Source: Salvia splendens (taxonomy: Eukaryota; Streptophyta; Magnoliopsida; Lamiales; Lamiaceae). Taken from it: 64,000 nucleotides of DNA. Position 1 is the first letter of the stretch. Every line of letters begins with the position of its first letter. A program made the translations under genes and the position numbers. The DNA is taken from positions 2,815,001-2,879,000 of the forward strand of contig NC_056044.1 of NCBI RefSeq assembly GCF_004379255.2, in the 5' to 3' direction. Below are positions 45,697-56,043 of this stretch, piece by piece. A model generated the notes under the pieces. That model did not search any database. It saw only the letters and a list, made by a program, of their open reading frames with translations, and had not been told where the DNA came from.

Positions 45697-47239
45697 TCAA
45701 ACAACATGAACTTGAAGGCGATCATCTCCCAAACTATGCCGATCCTTTTGAATCATATTGGCTGAGCGCAATAGAGAGTTGTTCTGCCCATCCAATTCAA
45801 TCAATTCGAGTGAGGGAACTTGTCCAATATCGTTCGGGACCTCTAACAAACGCAAACAACACCGCAACAACAAAGACCTGAGTTTTGGGAAATGAGAGGT
45901 TTGAGTTAACCAATTCTCCAGATTGGATTCGTCAATCAGCAGATAGGTAAGCTGAGAGAATCCTCCTTCACTCGTTTCCCACGTGTCGCCAGTGCAAGCG
46001 TGCTTTCTTAGCTTAAGCACTTGAAGATTAGGCAACAAGCCAACAGTTCTTATATCATCCCAGCCAAGTCTCACACTACTCAAACTCAACTTGTGCAATG
46101 TTGGAGGAAAAGCACACCTCATGCTCTTCAGCTGTTCTCCAGAAGACCAATCCATCTCTATCTTGAGAGTTTCAAGCTTCTGTAGATGTATAAGATTGTG
46201 GAGCTCATAATCCTCCACCATGTCTCTCAAGCTATAGAGCAGAGTCAGCTTTTTCAAATTTGGTACCATTTTGAGGTTATCTCTCGAGCATATGAAATTT
46301 ACTACTCTACAGAGCGTCTGCAGGTTCACCAGAGCAGAAGTCGCGTCTTTGTGAGTGGGTAACTTGAAAGAAGATACGAGGAGATGCCTCAATTGTGGCA
46401 TTCTCCAAATCCCATCTGGAAATTCGGCAAAGATACTGTCACTTTCCCTTGGACAAATAATCAAGGTTTGAAGATTCACAAGGTCTGAAATGGCTTTCGA
46501 AATACTGAACCCACAATAAAACGCTAGGTATCTGAGATGAAAAAGCTCAAACACTCCCTTTGGCAAATCATAGTGGCGAGCATTTGACAAATCCAGTATT
46601 CTCAGCAGTCTAACATTTCCTATCGACAATCCAAACCCTCGTTGACTCTTCGACATGTATAACATCAAAGTTCGGATAGTAGAGCCATACACACCTTTCA
46701 GGAAATTAGGACATTTATAGAACTCATCAACACGGCAACTCACACGACCGCGGCACGACTTCAGTTCCTTAAGCCAGTTACTACTGCGAAATCCGCTATC
46801 AGCACGAAAACTGAAACTATCTACACGGCCTTGCTTTACGCACAAATCAAACATGAAAAAATCTTCTATTTCGATACTCTTGATTCTGCCATTAGACTTT
46901 CTACTGCAGACCGAAACAAGATTTCTCCGAACAAGATCCTGCACATACTCTTCCCCTGTCTCTTCAACACTTTTACATTCAGTTTCATTCAGAAAACCCT
47001 CAGCAGCCCACATTTTAACAAGTTTCGAAACATGAATCTTCCGACAGATTCCCAAGTATAACAAACACGGCCTTAAATGATGAGGCAAGTATGTATAACC
47101 TAGGGATCGTATACGAGAATGTCTGTTACCATAGTCAAACGCAGCAAACCTGATGTTTTCTGAAATATCTTCCCACGCAGCTTCAGTTTGGTCAGCAGCA
47201 GCGAGTACTCCACAAACCACCTCAATAAGCCATGGAACC
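45697..47239 (-). pseudogene. CC-NB-LRR, unit B: C-terminal half (ARC2 and LRR), cut off by gypsy element 2
   Basis: Open frame equal to residues from about 311 to the end of the unit A NLR. It has no promoter or N-terminal domain of its own because element 2 sits at codon 310-311. The LRR shows about 25 residue changes against unit A, clustered in the middle, while the last 90 or so residues are identical. The 5-base target duplication GAACC is at 47235-47239. Confidence 0.92.
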
Positions 47240-47920
47240 TGATGAAGCGGCGAATTTTCGATGGTAATTAATGCACGTAAAAATAAATTACGACACAGAG
47301 GTTTTACGTGGTTCGATTTACTGAGGTAAATCTACGTCCACGGGGAGAAATGGGGGCAGGTTTGTATTGCTTGATCTGCGAATTACAGCTTACAACACTG
47401 GCCTGCTTTATGATATTCTCTCTAGAGAGCTTTTTTAGAGTTTAAAAGAAGAAGCAGAAGACCTTATCTATCTGACCTAGGTTCTATTTATACAGTGAAC
47501 TAAGATCGTGGCATGCAGCATTTATTAGGTAGTGGATGTCGTGGAGATCGTGGCGACCTTGCATGGGTCCACTATCCTGCATGAGTTAATGACTGCTTGA
47601 CACCACTAAATAGATCGTCGGTGTAGTGGAGGTGGAAATCTTGTATGAGTCCACTATCTCCTAGTTCGGTCGAATACTGAGACCGAACTGCTGAATTATT
47701 GCCGAGCAGCTTTTGCCGATCTGAGAGTATAGCTTGATGCCGACCTGAGAGCAGAGCTTGATGAGTTGGCTTTCACCGAGCTGTAGGCTGGGGCCGAACT
47801 CTTTGGTTGTACCGAACTGAACTCTTTAGTCACGCCGGACTGATACTCTTTAGTCATGCCGAACTGATACTCTGTCTTGGGCTTTACTGCTGTTGGGCTT
47901 GTTTAGTACGTACTCCATCA
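47240..47920 (-). repeat. 3' LTR of gypsy element 2
   Basis: 681 bases, TGATGAAGCGG ... ACTCCATCA. The polypurine tract adjoins at 47921-47935 (C-run on the plus strand). Confidence 0.95.
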
Positions 47921-47999
47921 CTACCCCCCCCGAAAAGCGAAGTGAATCACTTCGGCATTCTGGAAAAAAGTATGGGGTAAGTTGATGTTTGTCCACGGT

Positions 48000-48420
48000 C
48001 TCATGAAGTGAACTCTTCTTTGACCGGACTTGGTTTGTGTCCTAATTTGGCGAGTTTTATCGCTCGGATCGGACTTTCCGTTGTCCTAATTTGGGGATCG
48101 GACTTTCCCTTGTCCTAATTTGGGGATCGGACTTTCCCTTGTCCTAATTCGGCGAGTTTTATCGCGTGGATCGGACTTTCCCTAGTCCTAATTCAGGCAA
48201 GTTTTATCGCGAGAATTGGACTTTTGTTGCAGTTCGTTTCAGACGAAGTGCTTGTTTAAGCTGAATTGTGGTCTTGTATCCTCTTTAGAAGCTTTGACGC
48301 ACAATCGTGGGCTTGTTGCAGCTCGTTTCAGACGAACTGCTTGTTTAAGCTGAATTGTGGTCTTGTATCCTCTTTAGAAGCTTTGACTCACAATTGTTTA
48401 GCTTGTATATGTTCTAAGAA
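48000..48420. repeat. Tandem repeats in the 3' untranslated part of gypsy element 2
   Basis: Four or more units around GTCCTAATTTGGGGATCGGA (48035-48215), then two copies of about 90 bases around GTTTAAGCTGAATTGTGGTC (48230-48400). Related to but shorter than the array in element 1. Confidence 0.8.
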
Positions 48421-48590
48421 GGGGATCAGTCTTCGAAGAACAAGATACCTCAGTAACATTTGTAAGAGACGACACGCACAGAGACAGACAAAACACACAA
48501 ACAAAACGCACAGAGACAAATAAAGACCAAGTAAACCAAATAAAGCACATTGAGCAAACAGGACTCAAGACTGACTGACCGGACTGTCTC

Positions 48591-51500
48591 TTACAAATGG
48601 AACTTTTTGAGGTTGGAAATGTGCCATGTTCGGGGTACCTGTTCTCCTGACATGTGAGCCAATTTGTAAGACCCTTTGCCGAGGACTTCTGATACCCGAT
48701 ACGGACCTTCCCATGTGGGTTCGAGTTTGCCCAGCTTTTCTGCTCGGCTTACTTCGTTGTTTCTCAGGACGAGATCTCCCACTTGAAATTGCAGCTTCTT
48801 CACCCTTTGGTTGTAATACCGGGCTACTTGCTCCTTGTACTTGGCTGCTTTTATGCATGCCAATTCTCTTCTTTCTTCGGCAAGATCTAGCTCGGCTCTC
48901 AGTCCGTCGTCATTCATTTCTGAGGAGAAATTTAGAGTTCGGGGACTGGGTACGCCGATCTCCACCGGAATTACGGCTTCAGTGCCGTACACCAGACTGT
49001 ATGGAGTTTCACCATTGGAGGTTGTGGGTGTAGTTCGGTAGGACCATAGGACTTGAGGGAGATTTTCTACCCATTGTCCTTTGGCTTGTTCTAACCGAGC
49101 TTTTAACCCTTTCACCAGGATACGATTTGTTACCTCCGTTTGTCCGTTTGCTTGTGGATGAGAGACCGAAGTGAACCGCTGTTGAATATTCAGCTCTTGG
49201 CACCAATTCTTGAACGTCTTGTCGGTGAACTGAGTCCCGTTATCCGAGATGAGGATGTGGGGTATGCCAAATCGGCACACTATGTTCTTCCAGACGAAAT
49301 CCAATGCCTTCGAGCTCGTTATCGTAGCTAATGGTTCAGCTTCTACCCACTTCGTAAAGTAATCCACGGCAACGACTAGGAACTTCATTTGCCGAGGAGC
49401 TTGAGGAAGTGGTCCCACTATGTCTATGCCCCATTGCATGAAAGGCCAAGGGCTTTGCATAGTGGATAGATCGGTCTGCGGCATTCTTGGGATATTTGCA
49501 TGGATTTGGCACTTCGGGCATGTCTTGACGAGCTGCACTGCTTCTTGTACCAAGGTTGGCCAATAATATCCCCATCTTAGAACTTTTTTAGCTAAAGCTC
49601 TAGCTCCGATGTGGCTACCGCACGACCCTTCATGAACTTCTCTGAGGATGTAGTCCGTCTCTTCTGGTCCTACGCACCGCAATAACGGCTGGAGGTAAGA
49701 CTTTCTAAAGAGGACTCCTTCATGAAGTTCGTACCGAAGTGCTCGGCACGTGATCTTCCGAGCTTCTCTCTTATCTTCGGGCAATTGTCCTTGATCCAGA
49801 TATTGCAAGATCGGCGTCATCCAGTTCGGCGAGCTGGATATCGAATGTACCTCGGCTTCATCAATGCTTCGATGCATTAATTCTTCCGCCTTTGAGCTCG
49901 GATCTGAGGCCAACTTACTTAAGGTATCTGCTCGGCTATTTTCCGCTCTGGGAACGCGGATTATCCGAAAATAGGAGAAACTTCGGCTGATGCTTTGCGC
50001 TTTGTCCAAATACTTCTTCATTCTCTCGTCACGGGCTTCACTGGTACCCAACATGTGATTTACTATGACTTGTGAATCACAATGGACTTTGAGAGATTTG
50101 ACGAGCAGACTTTGCGCTAACTGAAGTCCGGCCAGGAGGGCTTCGTACTCGGCTTCATTATTAGTAGTGGGGAATAGGAACCGAAGTGAGTAGGTTACCT
50201 CGTGTCCGTCGGGAGCGACGAGTAAAATACCAGCTCCACTTCCCATCTTGTTTGAAGCTCCATCTACGAATCCGCTCCAGCAGTCTGGCGGCTCTACTTC
50301 GGATTCCAAGGGCTGTGCAAGTTCGGCATTGGCAGACTTTTTCTGTTCGGCAATGACAGGGATTGCTTGATCGAACTTGGCCTCTGTAAGAAAATCTGCC
50401 AAGGCTTGTCCCTTGATGGCTTTCCGAGGTAGGTACTCGATCGAGTGTTCTCCCAGCTCTATGGCCCATTTGGCGATTCTGCCTGATGCTTCTGGCTTGG
50501 TCAAAACTTGCCGAAGAGGCAGATCGGTTAAGACACATACCTTGTGAGCATAGAAGTATGGCCGCAGTCTCCTTGCTGCATTTACTAACGCCAGAGCAAT
50601 TTTTTCCAGAGGTTGATACCTTGTTTCTGGACCTCTTAATGCTCGGCTTGTAAAGTAGATGGGAAACTGCTTTAGGCCTTCTTCTCGTACAAGCACCGCG
50701 CTGATGGTTTGATCTGATGCCGCTAAGTATAAGAATATTACTTCGGCTTCGGTTGGAGCAGAGAGAATAGGAAGCTCGGCTAGATAACTTTTGAGCTCGT
50801 CAAAGGCCTTTTTCTGCTCGGCTCCCCACTCGAACTTTGGTGCTTTTTTCAACACTTTGAAGAACGGCAGTTGCTTTTCGGCTGCTTGGGAAAGGAATCG
50901 ATTCAGTGCGGCTAGACATCCGGTTAGCCTTTGCACGTCATGTATGGACTTCGGCATTGCCATGTTTTGAATGACTTGGACTTTTGAAGGGTTTGCCTTG
51001 AGTCCGTCCTTTGAAACCCAACAACCCAGAAATTTTCCTGAATCTACCAAAAAGGTACATTTTTGGGGGTTGAGTTTGAGGTTGGCTTTCCGGAGCACGT
51101 CGAGAGTGGATTTGAGGTTGTCTTCGTACTCCGAAGTGCTTTTGCTTTTGACAACTATGTCGTCGACATACACTTCAACCTGTTTCCCGATTAGGTGCCG
51201 AAAAAGCTTGTCTACCATCCTTTGATAAGTGGCTCCGGCATTCTTTAAACCGAATGGCATCTTTTTATAAGCGAAAATGCCGAAATCGGTGATGAAAGCT
51301 GTTTTCGGAGCGTCACTCTCATCCATCAACACTTGGTGATATCCTTTGTATAAATCAAGAAAACAGAAAATTTCGAAGCCGATCAAAGCTTCTACTTTTT
51401 TATCTATATTCGGAAGGGGATAGCAATCTTTTGGACAGTGCTTGTTTAGATCGGTAAAATCTATGCACATCCGCCATCCTCCTCCTTTTTTCTTGATCAT

Positions 51501-51887
51501 CACAGGATTGGCCACCCAAGAAGGATATTTCACCTCGAATAGTACATCCGCTTTTAGTAATTGGCGGACTTCGTCATGGATGACTTGGCTTCTTTCTGCC
51601 GCAAAGAGTCTTTGCTTCTGTTTTACTGGCCGGATTGAAGGATCAATATTTAACCGATGAGTGATTACCTCGGGGGGCACTCCGGTCATGTCCAACGGAG
51701 ACCATGCAAAGACATCTTTGTACTCCTTGAGGAGCTGAATGGTCTTTTCCCGGAGTAGAGGCGTTCCTGCGAAGCCGACGTTGACCGTTCTGGATGGATC
51801 ATCTTCGTATAACTGAACGGTCATTGAGTTCGGCTCTGAAGTGACTTCGGTCATCTCGCTTGCCTCCGACTCCGGTTGCTGTGATTG
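48591..51887 (-). CDS. pol of gypsy element 2 (RT, RNase H, aRNase H, integrase), intact
   Basis: Open from the codon after the amber stop at 51888-51890 to a stop at 48591; the first ATG is at 51854 (1087 residues from there). RT motifs CIDFTDLNKHCPKD, FLDLYKGYHQV, YVDDIVVKS; RNase H; second, archaeal-type RNase H (FVDGASNKMGSGAGI ... HCDSQVIVNHM); integrase zinc finger (HIGARALAKK ... CPKCQ), core residues in GIDIVGP, SDNGTQF and NGQTE; C-terminal GPYRVSEVLGKGSYKL. No chromodomain seen. It shares the gag frame, which points to readthrough rather than frameshifting. Confidence 0.93.
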   Translation of the reverse strand, partial: QSQQPESEASEMTEVTSEPNSMTVQLYEDDPSRTVNVGFAGTPLLREKTIQLLKEYKDVFAWSPLDMTGVPPEVITHRLNIDPSIRPVKQKQRLFAAERSQVIHDEVRQLLKADVLFEVKYPSWVANPVMIKKKGGGWRMCIDFTDLNKHCPKDCYPLPNIDKKVEALIGFEIFCFLDLYKGYHQVLMDESDAPKTAFITDFGIFAYKKMPFGLKNAGATYQRMVDKLFRHLIGKQVEVYVDDIVVKSKSTSEYEDNLKSTLDVLRKANLKLNPQKCTFLVDSGKFLGCWVSKDGLKANPSKVQVIQNMAMPKSIHDVQRLTGCLAALNRFLSQAAEKQLPFFKVLKKAPKFEWGAEQKKAFDELKSYLAELPILSAPTEAEVIFLYLAASDQTISAVLVREEGLKQFPIYFTSRALRGPETRYQPLEKIALALVNAARRLRPYFYAHKVCVLTDLPLRQVLTKPEASGRIAKWAIELGEHSIEYLPRKAIKGQALADFLTEAKFDQAIPVIAEQKKSANAELAQPLESEVEPPDCWSGFVDGASNKMGSGAGILLVAPDGHEVTYSLRFLFPTTNNEAEYEALLAGLQLAQSLLVKSLKVHCDSQVIVNHMLGTSEARDERMKKYLDKAQSISRSFSYFRIIRVPRAENSRADTLSKLASDPSSKAEELMHRSIDEAEVHSISSSPNWMTPILQYLDQGQLPEDKREARKITCRALRYELHEGVLFRKSYLQPLLRCVGPEETDYILREVHEGSCGSHIGARALAKKVLRWGYYWPTLVQEAVQLVKTCPKCQIHANIPRMPQTDLSTMQSPWPFMQWGIDIVGPLPQAPRQMKFLVVAVDYFTKWVEAEPLATITSSKALDFVWKNIVCRFGIPHILISDNGTQFTDKTFKNWCQELNIQQRFTSVSHPQANGQTEVTNRILVKGLKARLEQAKGQWVENLPQVLWSYRTTPTTSNGETPYSLVYGTEAVIPVEIGVPSPRTLNFSSEMNDDGLRAELDLAEERRELACIKAAKYKEQVARYYNQRVKKLQFQVGDLVLRNNEVSRAEKLGKLEPTWEGPYRVSEVLGKGSYKLAHMSGEQVPRTWHISNLKKFHL

Positions 51888-51890
51888 CTA
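51882..51890 (-). promoter_or_regulatory. Candidate stop-codon readthrough site between gag-pro and pol (element 2)
   Basis: TAG CAA TCA in frame on the minus strand, identical to 14044-14052 in element 1, with open sequence on both sides. It fits the UAG-CAR-YYA readthrough context. Confidence 0.62.
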
Positions 51891-53963
51891 TGCTTGATGG
51901 TGCCGAACTGATTGTTCGGCACTTTTTAGCGCAATCTGCAGACATTCTTTTGCTCTCTTTTGATCACCTCGGATGACCGCTATCCCATTTTTAGTGGGAA
52001 TCTTGATGGTGAGGTGATAAGTAGAGCAAACGGCCCGAACTGTCTTGAGCCAGTCCCTCCCCAGGATGATGTTGTACGGAGACCGAGCTTTCACCACAAA
52101 GAACTCGATCATCGTATTGGAGCTTGTAGGCGCTTTTCCCACCGTGATCGGAAGGCTGATAATACCTTCAGGGCGGGTGTCCTCCTGGGCGAAACTTTTC
52201 AGAGGAAGTGGAGCCGGACTGAGCCGAGCTGGATCCACTTCCATTTTATCGAAACATTCTTTAAAAAGAATGCTGACTGACGCTCCTGTATCCACAAATA
52301 CTCTGTGGACCAGTTTGTTTGCCACCCCGGCTTGGATGACAATAGCGTCTTGGTGAGGAGAGATGGCTGGGACGGGATCGGCATCTGAAAATGTAATCAC
52401 TTCGTCTTTCTTCAGCCTTTTATGTGTTGGTTCCTCTTGATTGGAACCTCTGCGTTCTGCTTTTAGGGACGACTTAGTCTTCCCGGCTGGGAGAGCATCA
52501 ATAGTCAGGATTACTCCATCGTATTGCGGCTCGTCGTCGTCTTCGGGATCCTCATGTCTTTTCGGATCCTGAGGATTGCAGTTCGCACTTCTCTGCCTTT
52601 TGTTCTTTTTCGGCTGCTTGCTTTGGTATTTTTTTAACGTTCCTGTTTTCACAAGAACGTCAATACCTGCAGCCAAATCTCGGCACTCCTCGGTATCGTG
52701 ACCGTGGGTTTGATGGAAGGAGCAATATTGATCCTGAAGTCGCCGTGCGGCTGATTTCGTCATCCGCTTTGGTTTTTCGAACATATCGGAATGTAGTTCG
52801 AAAATTTCCGCTCTTGACTTGTTTAATGGTACGAACTGAGCGGGCGGCTTCTCAGGATGGAGACGTGGTCCCAATCTGCCTTGTACTGGTGCCCTTTGAA
52901 TTCTTTCAAAAGGAGTTCGGCGAGGAAGCACCTGGTCGCTTTGATCGGGCTTCCTTTTGTCTCCTTGGGATGAGCTGTCTAACGACCGTTTTCGACGGTC
53001 TGCCTCATCCGCACGAGAAAACTGGTCCGCAATGTCCCACATTTCTTGAGCTGTTTGCGGACCGCACTCCACGAGCTTTCTGTAGAGAGCTCCGGGCAGG
53101 ATTCCATTTTGGAATGCCGAGATGACAAGTAGATCATTGAGATTATCTACTTGTAGGCATTCCTTATGGAATCTCGTCAGGAAATCGCTGATCTTTTCGT
53201 CGCGACCTTGACGTATAGAAAGCAGCTGAGCCGAAGTGATTCGGGCTTCCGCTTTCTGAAAGAACCTCCTGTGGAAAGCATCCATGAGATCTCGGTAGGA
53301 TCTGATGCTGCCTTGAGGAAGGCTGTCGAACCACCTTCTGGCGTTCCCGATGAGCAACTCGGGGAACAGCTTGCACATGTGGACCTCATTGAGACCCTGG
53401 TTCGCCATATTATATTGATAGCGTCCCAAGAAGTCATGAGGATCCTCTAGCCCGTCATAAGTCATTGACGGTGTCCGGTAGTTCCGCGGCAAAGGAGTCC
53501 GGGTGATGTCGTCCGAGAATGGAGTCTTTAATGCTCCGTACATGGCGAACCCGACATCTCTTCGGTACGGAGGAGATGGAGTTCTCCTGTGGTTCCGGTA
53601 CCGAGGAGGAACATGTCGGGGTTGAGGATTCTTTCTCCTGGAAGACACGTCACTACTGCGGTAGTGACTTTCATGTCTGGATGAGGAGGGAGAATCCGCC
53701 GTTGTCTTCTCCGACTGTTGGCTCTTCTGCAGGAAGGTTAAGAACTCCTCCTGCTTCTCGGCCAAGAACAGCTTGACAGCCTTGTTCAAATCAGGCTGCT
53801 GGGAAGACTCGGTGTGTGGACCTTTTGAGCGGCTTGCTCCTTCTCCGTGAGAACTGGAAGTAGATTTTTCACGAGGCTGCTTTCCAGGCCTATGGGCTGC
53901 TGGATTAGCTTCCTCATGGTTATCACGGACGGAGGCACGGGTGTTATGTGATCTGGTATGCAT
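51888..53963 (-). CDS. gag-protease polyprotein of gypsy element 2
   Basis: About 691 residues from the ATG at 53963 (MHTRSHNTRASVRDNHEEA) to the amber codon. The open frame runs further upstream through a poly-Lys stretch encoded by the A-tract, but the ATG matching element 1 is preferred. Domains as in element 1: gag, YCSFHQTHGHDTEEC, protease VFVDTGASVSILF and ILGRDWL. Confidence 0.93.
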   Translation of the reverse strand: MHTRSHNTRASVRDNHEEANPAAHRPGKQPREKSTSSSHGEGASRSKGPHTESSQQPDLNKAVKLFLAEKQEEFLTFLQKSQQSEKTTADSPSSSRHESHYRSSDVSSRRKNPQPRHVPPRYRNHRRTPSPPYRRDVGFAMYGALKTPFSDDITRTPLPRNYRTPSMTYDGLEDPHDFLGRYQYNMANQGLNEVHMCKLFPELLIGNARRWFDSLPQGSIRSYRDLMDAFHRRFFQKAEARITSAQLLSIRQGRDEKISDFLTRFHKECLQVDNLNDLLVISAFQNGILPGALYRKLVECGPQTAQEMWDIADQFSRADEADRRKRSLDSSSQGDKRKPDQSDQVLPRRTPFERIQRAPVQGRLGPRLHPEKPPAQFVPLNKSRAEIFELHSDMFEKPKRMTKSAARRLQDQYCSFHQTHGHDTEECRDLAAGIDVLVKTGTLKKYQSKQPKKNKRQRSANCNPQDPKRHEDPEDDDEPQYDGVILTIDALPAGKTKSSLKAERRGSNQEEPTHKRLKKDEVITFSDADPVPAISPHQDAIVIQAGVANKLVHRVFVDTGASVSILFKECFDKMEVDPARLSPAPLPLKSFAQEDTRPEGIISLPITVGKAPTSSNTMIEFFVVKARSPYNIILGRDWLKTVRAVCSTYHLTIKIPTKNGIAVIRGDQKRAKECLQIALKSAEQSVRHHQA

Positions 53964-53988
53964 TTTTTTTTTTTTTTTTTTTTTTTTT
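53964..53988 (-). repeat. A25 tract directly before the gag start codon
   Basis: On the element's sense (minus) strand, 25 adenines run straight into the ATG of gag. Element 1 has only six at this place (16129-16134). Confidence 0.9.
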
Positions 53989-54055
53989 GGTAGAAGAGGA
54001 TCAAAAACTCGCTTTATCACAAATTTGGTTCTTCGTTTCCCACAGACGGCGCCAG

Positions 54056-54736
54056 TGATGAAGCGGCGAATTTTCGATGGTAATTAATGCACGTAAAAAT
54101 AAATTACGACACAGAGGTTTTACGTGGTTCGATTTACTGAGGTAAATCTACGTCCACGGGGAGAAATGGGGGCAGGTTTGTATTGCTTGATCTGCGAATT
54201 ACAGCTTACAACACTGGCCTGCTTTATGATATTCTCTCTAGAGAGCTTTTTTAGAGTTTAAAAGAAGAAGCAGAAGACCTTATCTATCTGACCTAGGTTC
54301 TATTTATACAGTGAACTAAGATCGTGGCATGCAGCATTTATTAGGTAGTGGATGTCGTGGAGATCGTGGCGACCTTGCATGGGTCCACTATCCTGCATGA
54401 GTTAATGACTGCTTGACACCACTAAATAGATCGTCGGTGTAGTGGAGGTGGAAATCTTGTATGAGTCCACTATCTCCTAGTTCGGTCGAATACTGAGACC
54501 GAACTGCTGAATTATTGCCGAGCAGCTTTTGCCGATCTGAGAGTATAGCTTGATGCCGACCTGAGAGCAGAGCTTGATGAGTTGGCTTTCACCGAGCTGT
54601 AGGCTGGGGCCGAACTCTTTGGTTGTACCGAACTGAACTCTTTAGTCACGCCGGACTGATACTCTTTAGTCATGCCGAACTGATACTCTGTCTTGGGCTT
54701 TACTGCTGTTGGGCTTGTTTAGTACGTACTCCATCA
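54056..54736 (-). repeat. 5' LTR of gypsy element 2
   Basis: 681 bases, same as 47240-47920. The primer-binding site CTGGCGCCGTCTGTGGGAA adjoins at 54037-54055. Confidence 0.95.
54300..54308 (-). promoter_or_regulatory. TATA box in the 5' LTR of gypsy element 2
   Basis: Minus strand TATAAATAG, conserved with 16422-16430 of element 1. Confidence 0.65.
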
Positions 54737-55670
54737 GAACCCATCTGCAGCTTCTGGCAATCATCTTCCCGGCAGACACCAATTGAGAAGGACAAGGATC
54801 CCCTTTGAATATCTTTTCTTCAAGCAGGTTCCAAGCATTATCCTCATCCATAAAACTCATCTTGTGAAAAAGATCTACAAACTTAGAACCTATAAACAAT
54901 CTCGTGGTTAACAATATTCGACTTCCATTCCCTTCTTTGGGCAAAATCCCTAATTTTTCCCTATCTCTGAAATCCCTAATATCATCAAACACAATGAGAT
55001 ACCTCTTCCCCCTTACATTCTCCAATAAAGTCTGCGTCAGTTCATCCTCATCATTAGATGAACTCTCGACATTCATGGATCGGAGAAGGTCTCGAATCAC
55101 TCGCGGCCGATCGTATTCGCTGGATACTGTGGCCCAAGCACGGACGTCAAAATGCTCAGCAATTGATGGATCATTGTAAGCGCTTCTGGCCAGAGTGGTT
55201 TTCCCCACGCCTTCCTCTCCGTAAATTGCGATCGTTTTCGTCCACCCTTCACGGAGTCGAGAAATTATTTCGATTAGCTCGTCGTCGGGACCATCCACGC
55301 GTCTCTCGCCTTTTAATTCGTCAACGATCGACTGGATTTGCTCTGTTGCTCTTTTCAGCTCATTAAAACCGTAAGGGAGTTGATGTCTCCTCTGTTCAAG
55401 CTTAGATCTCGACGATCCAGCACTCGATTCGAGCAATGAATCCGATAATTGAAGCTCGATGATCCTTTCTGCCATGTATGTCGCCTCGCTGATGATTTCT
55501 TCCCAGGGGTTGGTTTTGTGTGGGAATTCATCGAAAAACGATTGCAGGAAAACAGAGTGTTTATGAAGGGAGGTGATTGCGTCTTTCAATTGAAGGGAAA
55601 TGGAATTTTGATGATAATCAAGGAAGATATCTATGGTCTGTGAGAGTGAAACAACTGCAGCATAAGCCAT
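54737..55670 (-). pseudogene. CC-NB-LRR, unit B: N-terminal half (CC and NB), cut off by gypsy element 2
   Basis: Starts at the ATG at 55670 and matches residues 1 to about 310 of the unit A NLR, with an intact P-loop GEEGVGKTT. Kinase-2 reads YLIVFDD instead of YLIVLDD. The frame continues 24 codons into the LTR to a stop at 54666, so a 334-residue CC-NB protein could be made if transcribed. Promoter side and start are intact. Confidence 0.92.
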
Positions 55671-56043
55671 TCCTTCTCAGAATTTGACTGAAATGATGTG
55701 AAAATGAACAAAAAATGAGTTCTGGTTTTTATCAAGAGACTGAAACCAAATTGTGAAGGAGATTAATCAATATAATAAATACCATTAAATATGCATTAAC
55801 TTAAATGAGACTGACAACAGTTAATTTAATTTAATTAATTAATTAAGTAAGTAAAAGACGGTGCCTAAAATAACTATGAACGCGAACCAGCTGCGCGGTA
55901 AAATTTAAATATCATTATTAGGTAATGATTTGAACATTTAAACCCAATATCATTTCTTTATATAATAAAATATTATTTCCTCTCTGTTAATTAAAATATT
56001 CAATTACATTTAAATTCATCTAAAATTTCGTGTCATTCAACAG
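55671..56043. other. Spacer between NLR start and CAD fragment, unit B
   Basis: Counterpart of 24897-25228 with an extra TAATTAAT stretch and an extra piece near 55868-55900. No gene. Confidence 0.5.

Larger units (their letters stand above)
47240..54736 (-). mobile_element. Ty3/gypsy LTR retrotransposon of the Tat lineage, element 2 (intact)
   Basis: 7.5 kb, minus strand, inserted in the NLR gene with target duplication GAACC (47235-47239 and 54737-54741). LTRs of 681 bases (47240-47920 and 54056-54736) look identical. gag-pro and pol are both open and in one frame separated by a single amber codon. pol is closely related to element 1, but the LTRs differ in length and sequence, so the two are subfamilies. 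It appears able to move by itself. Confidence 0.95.
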
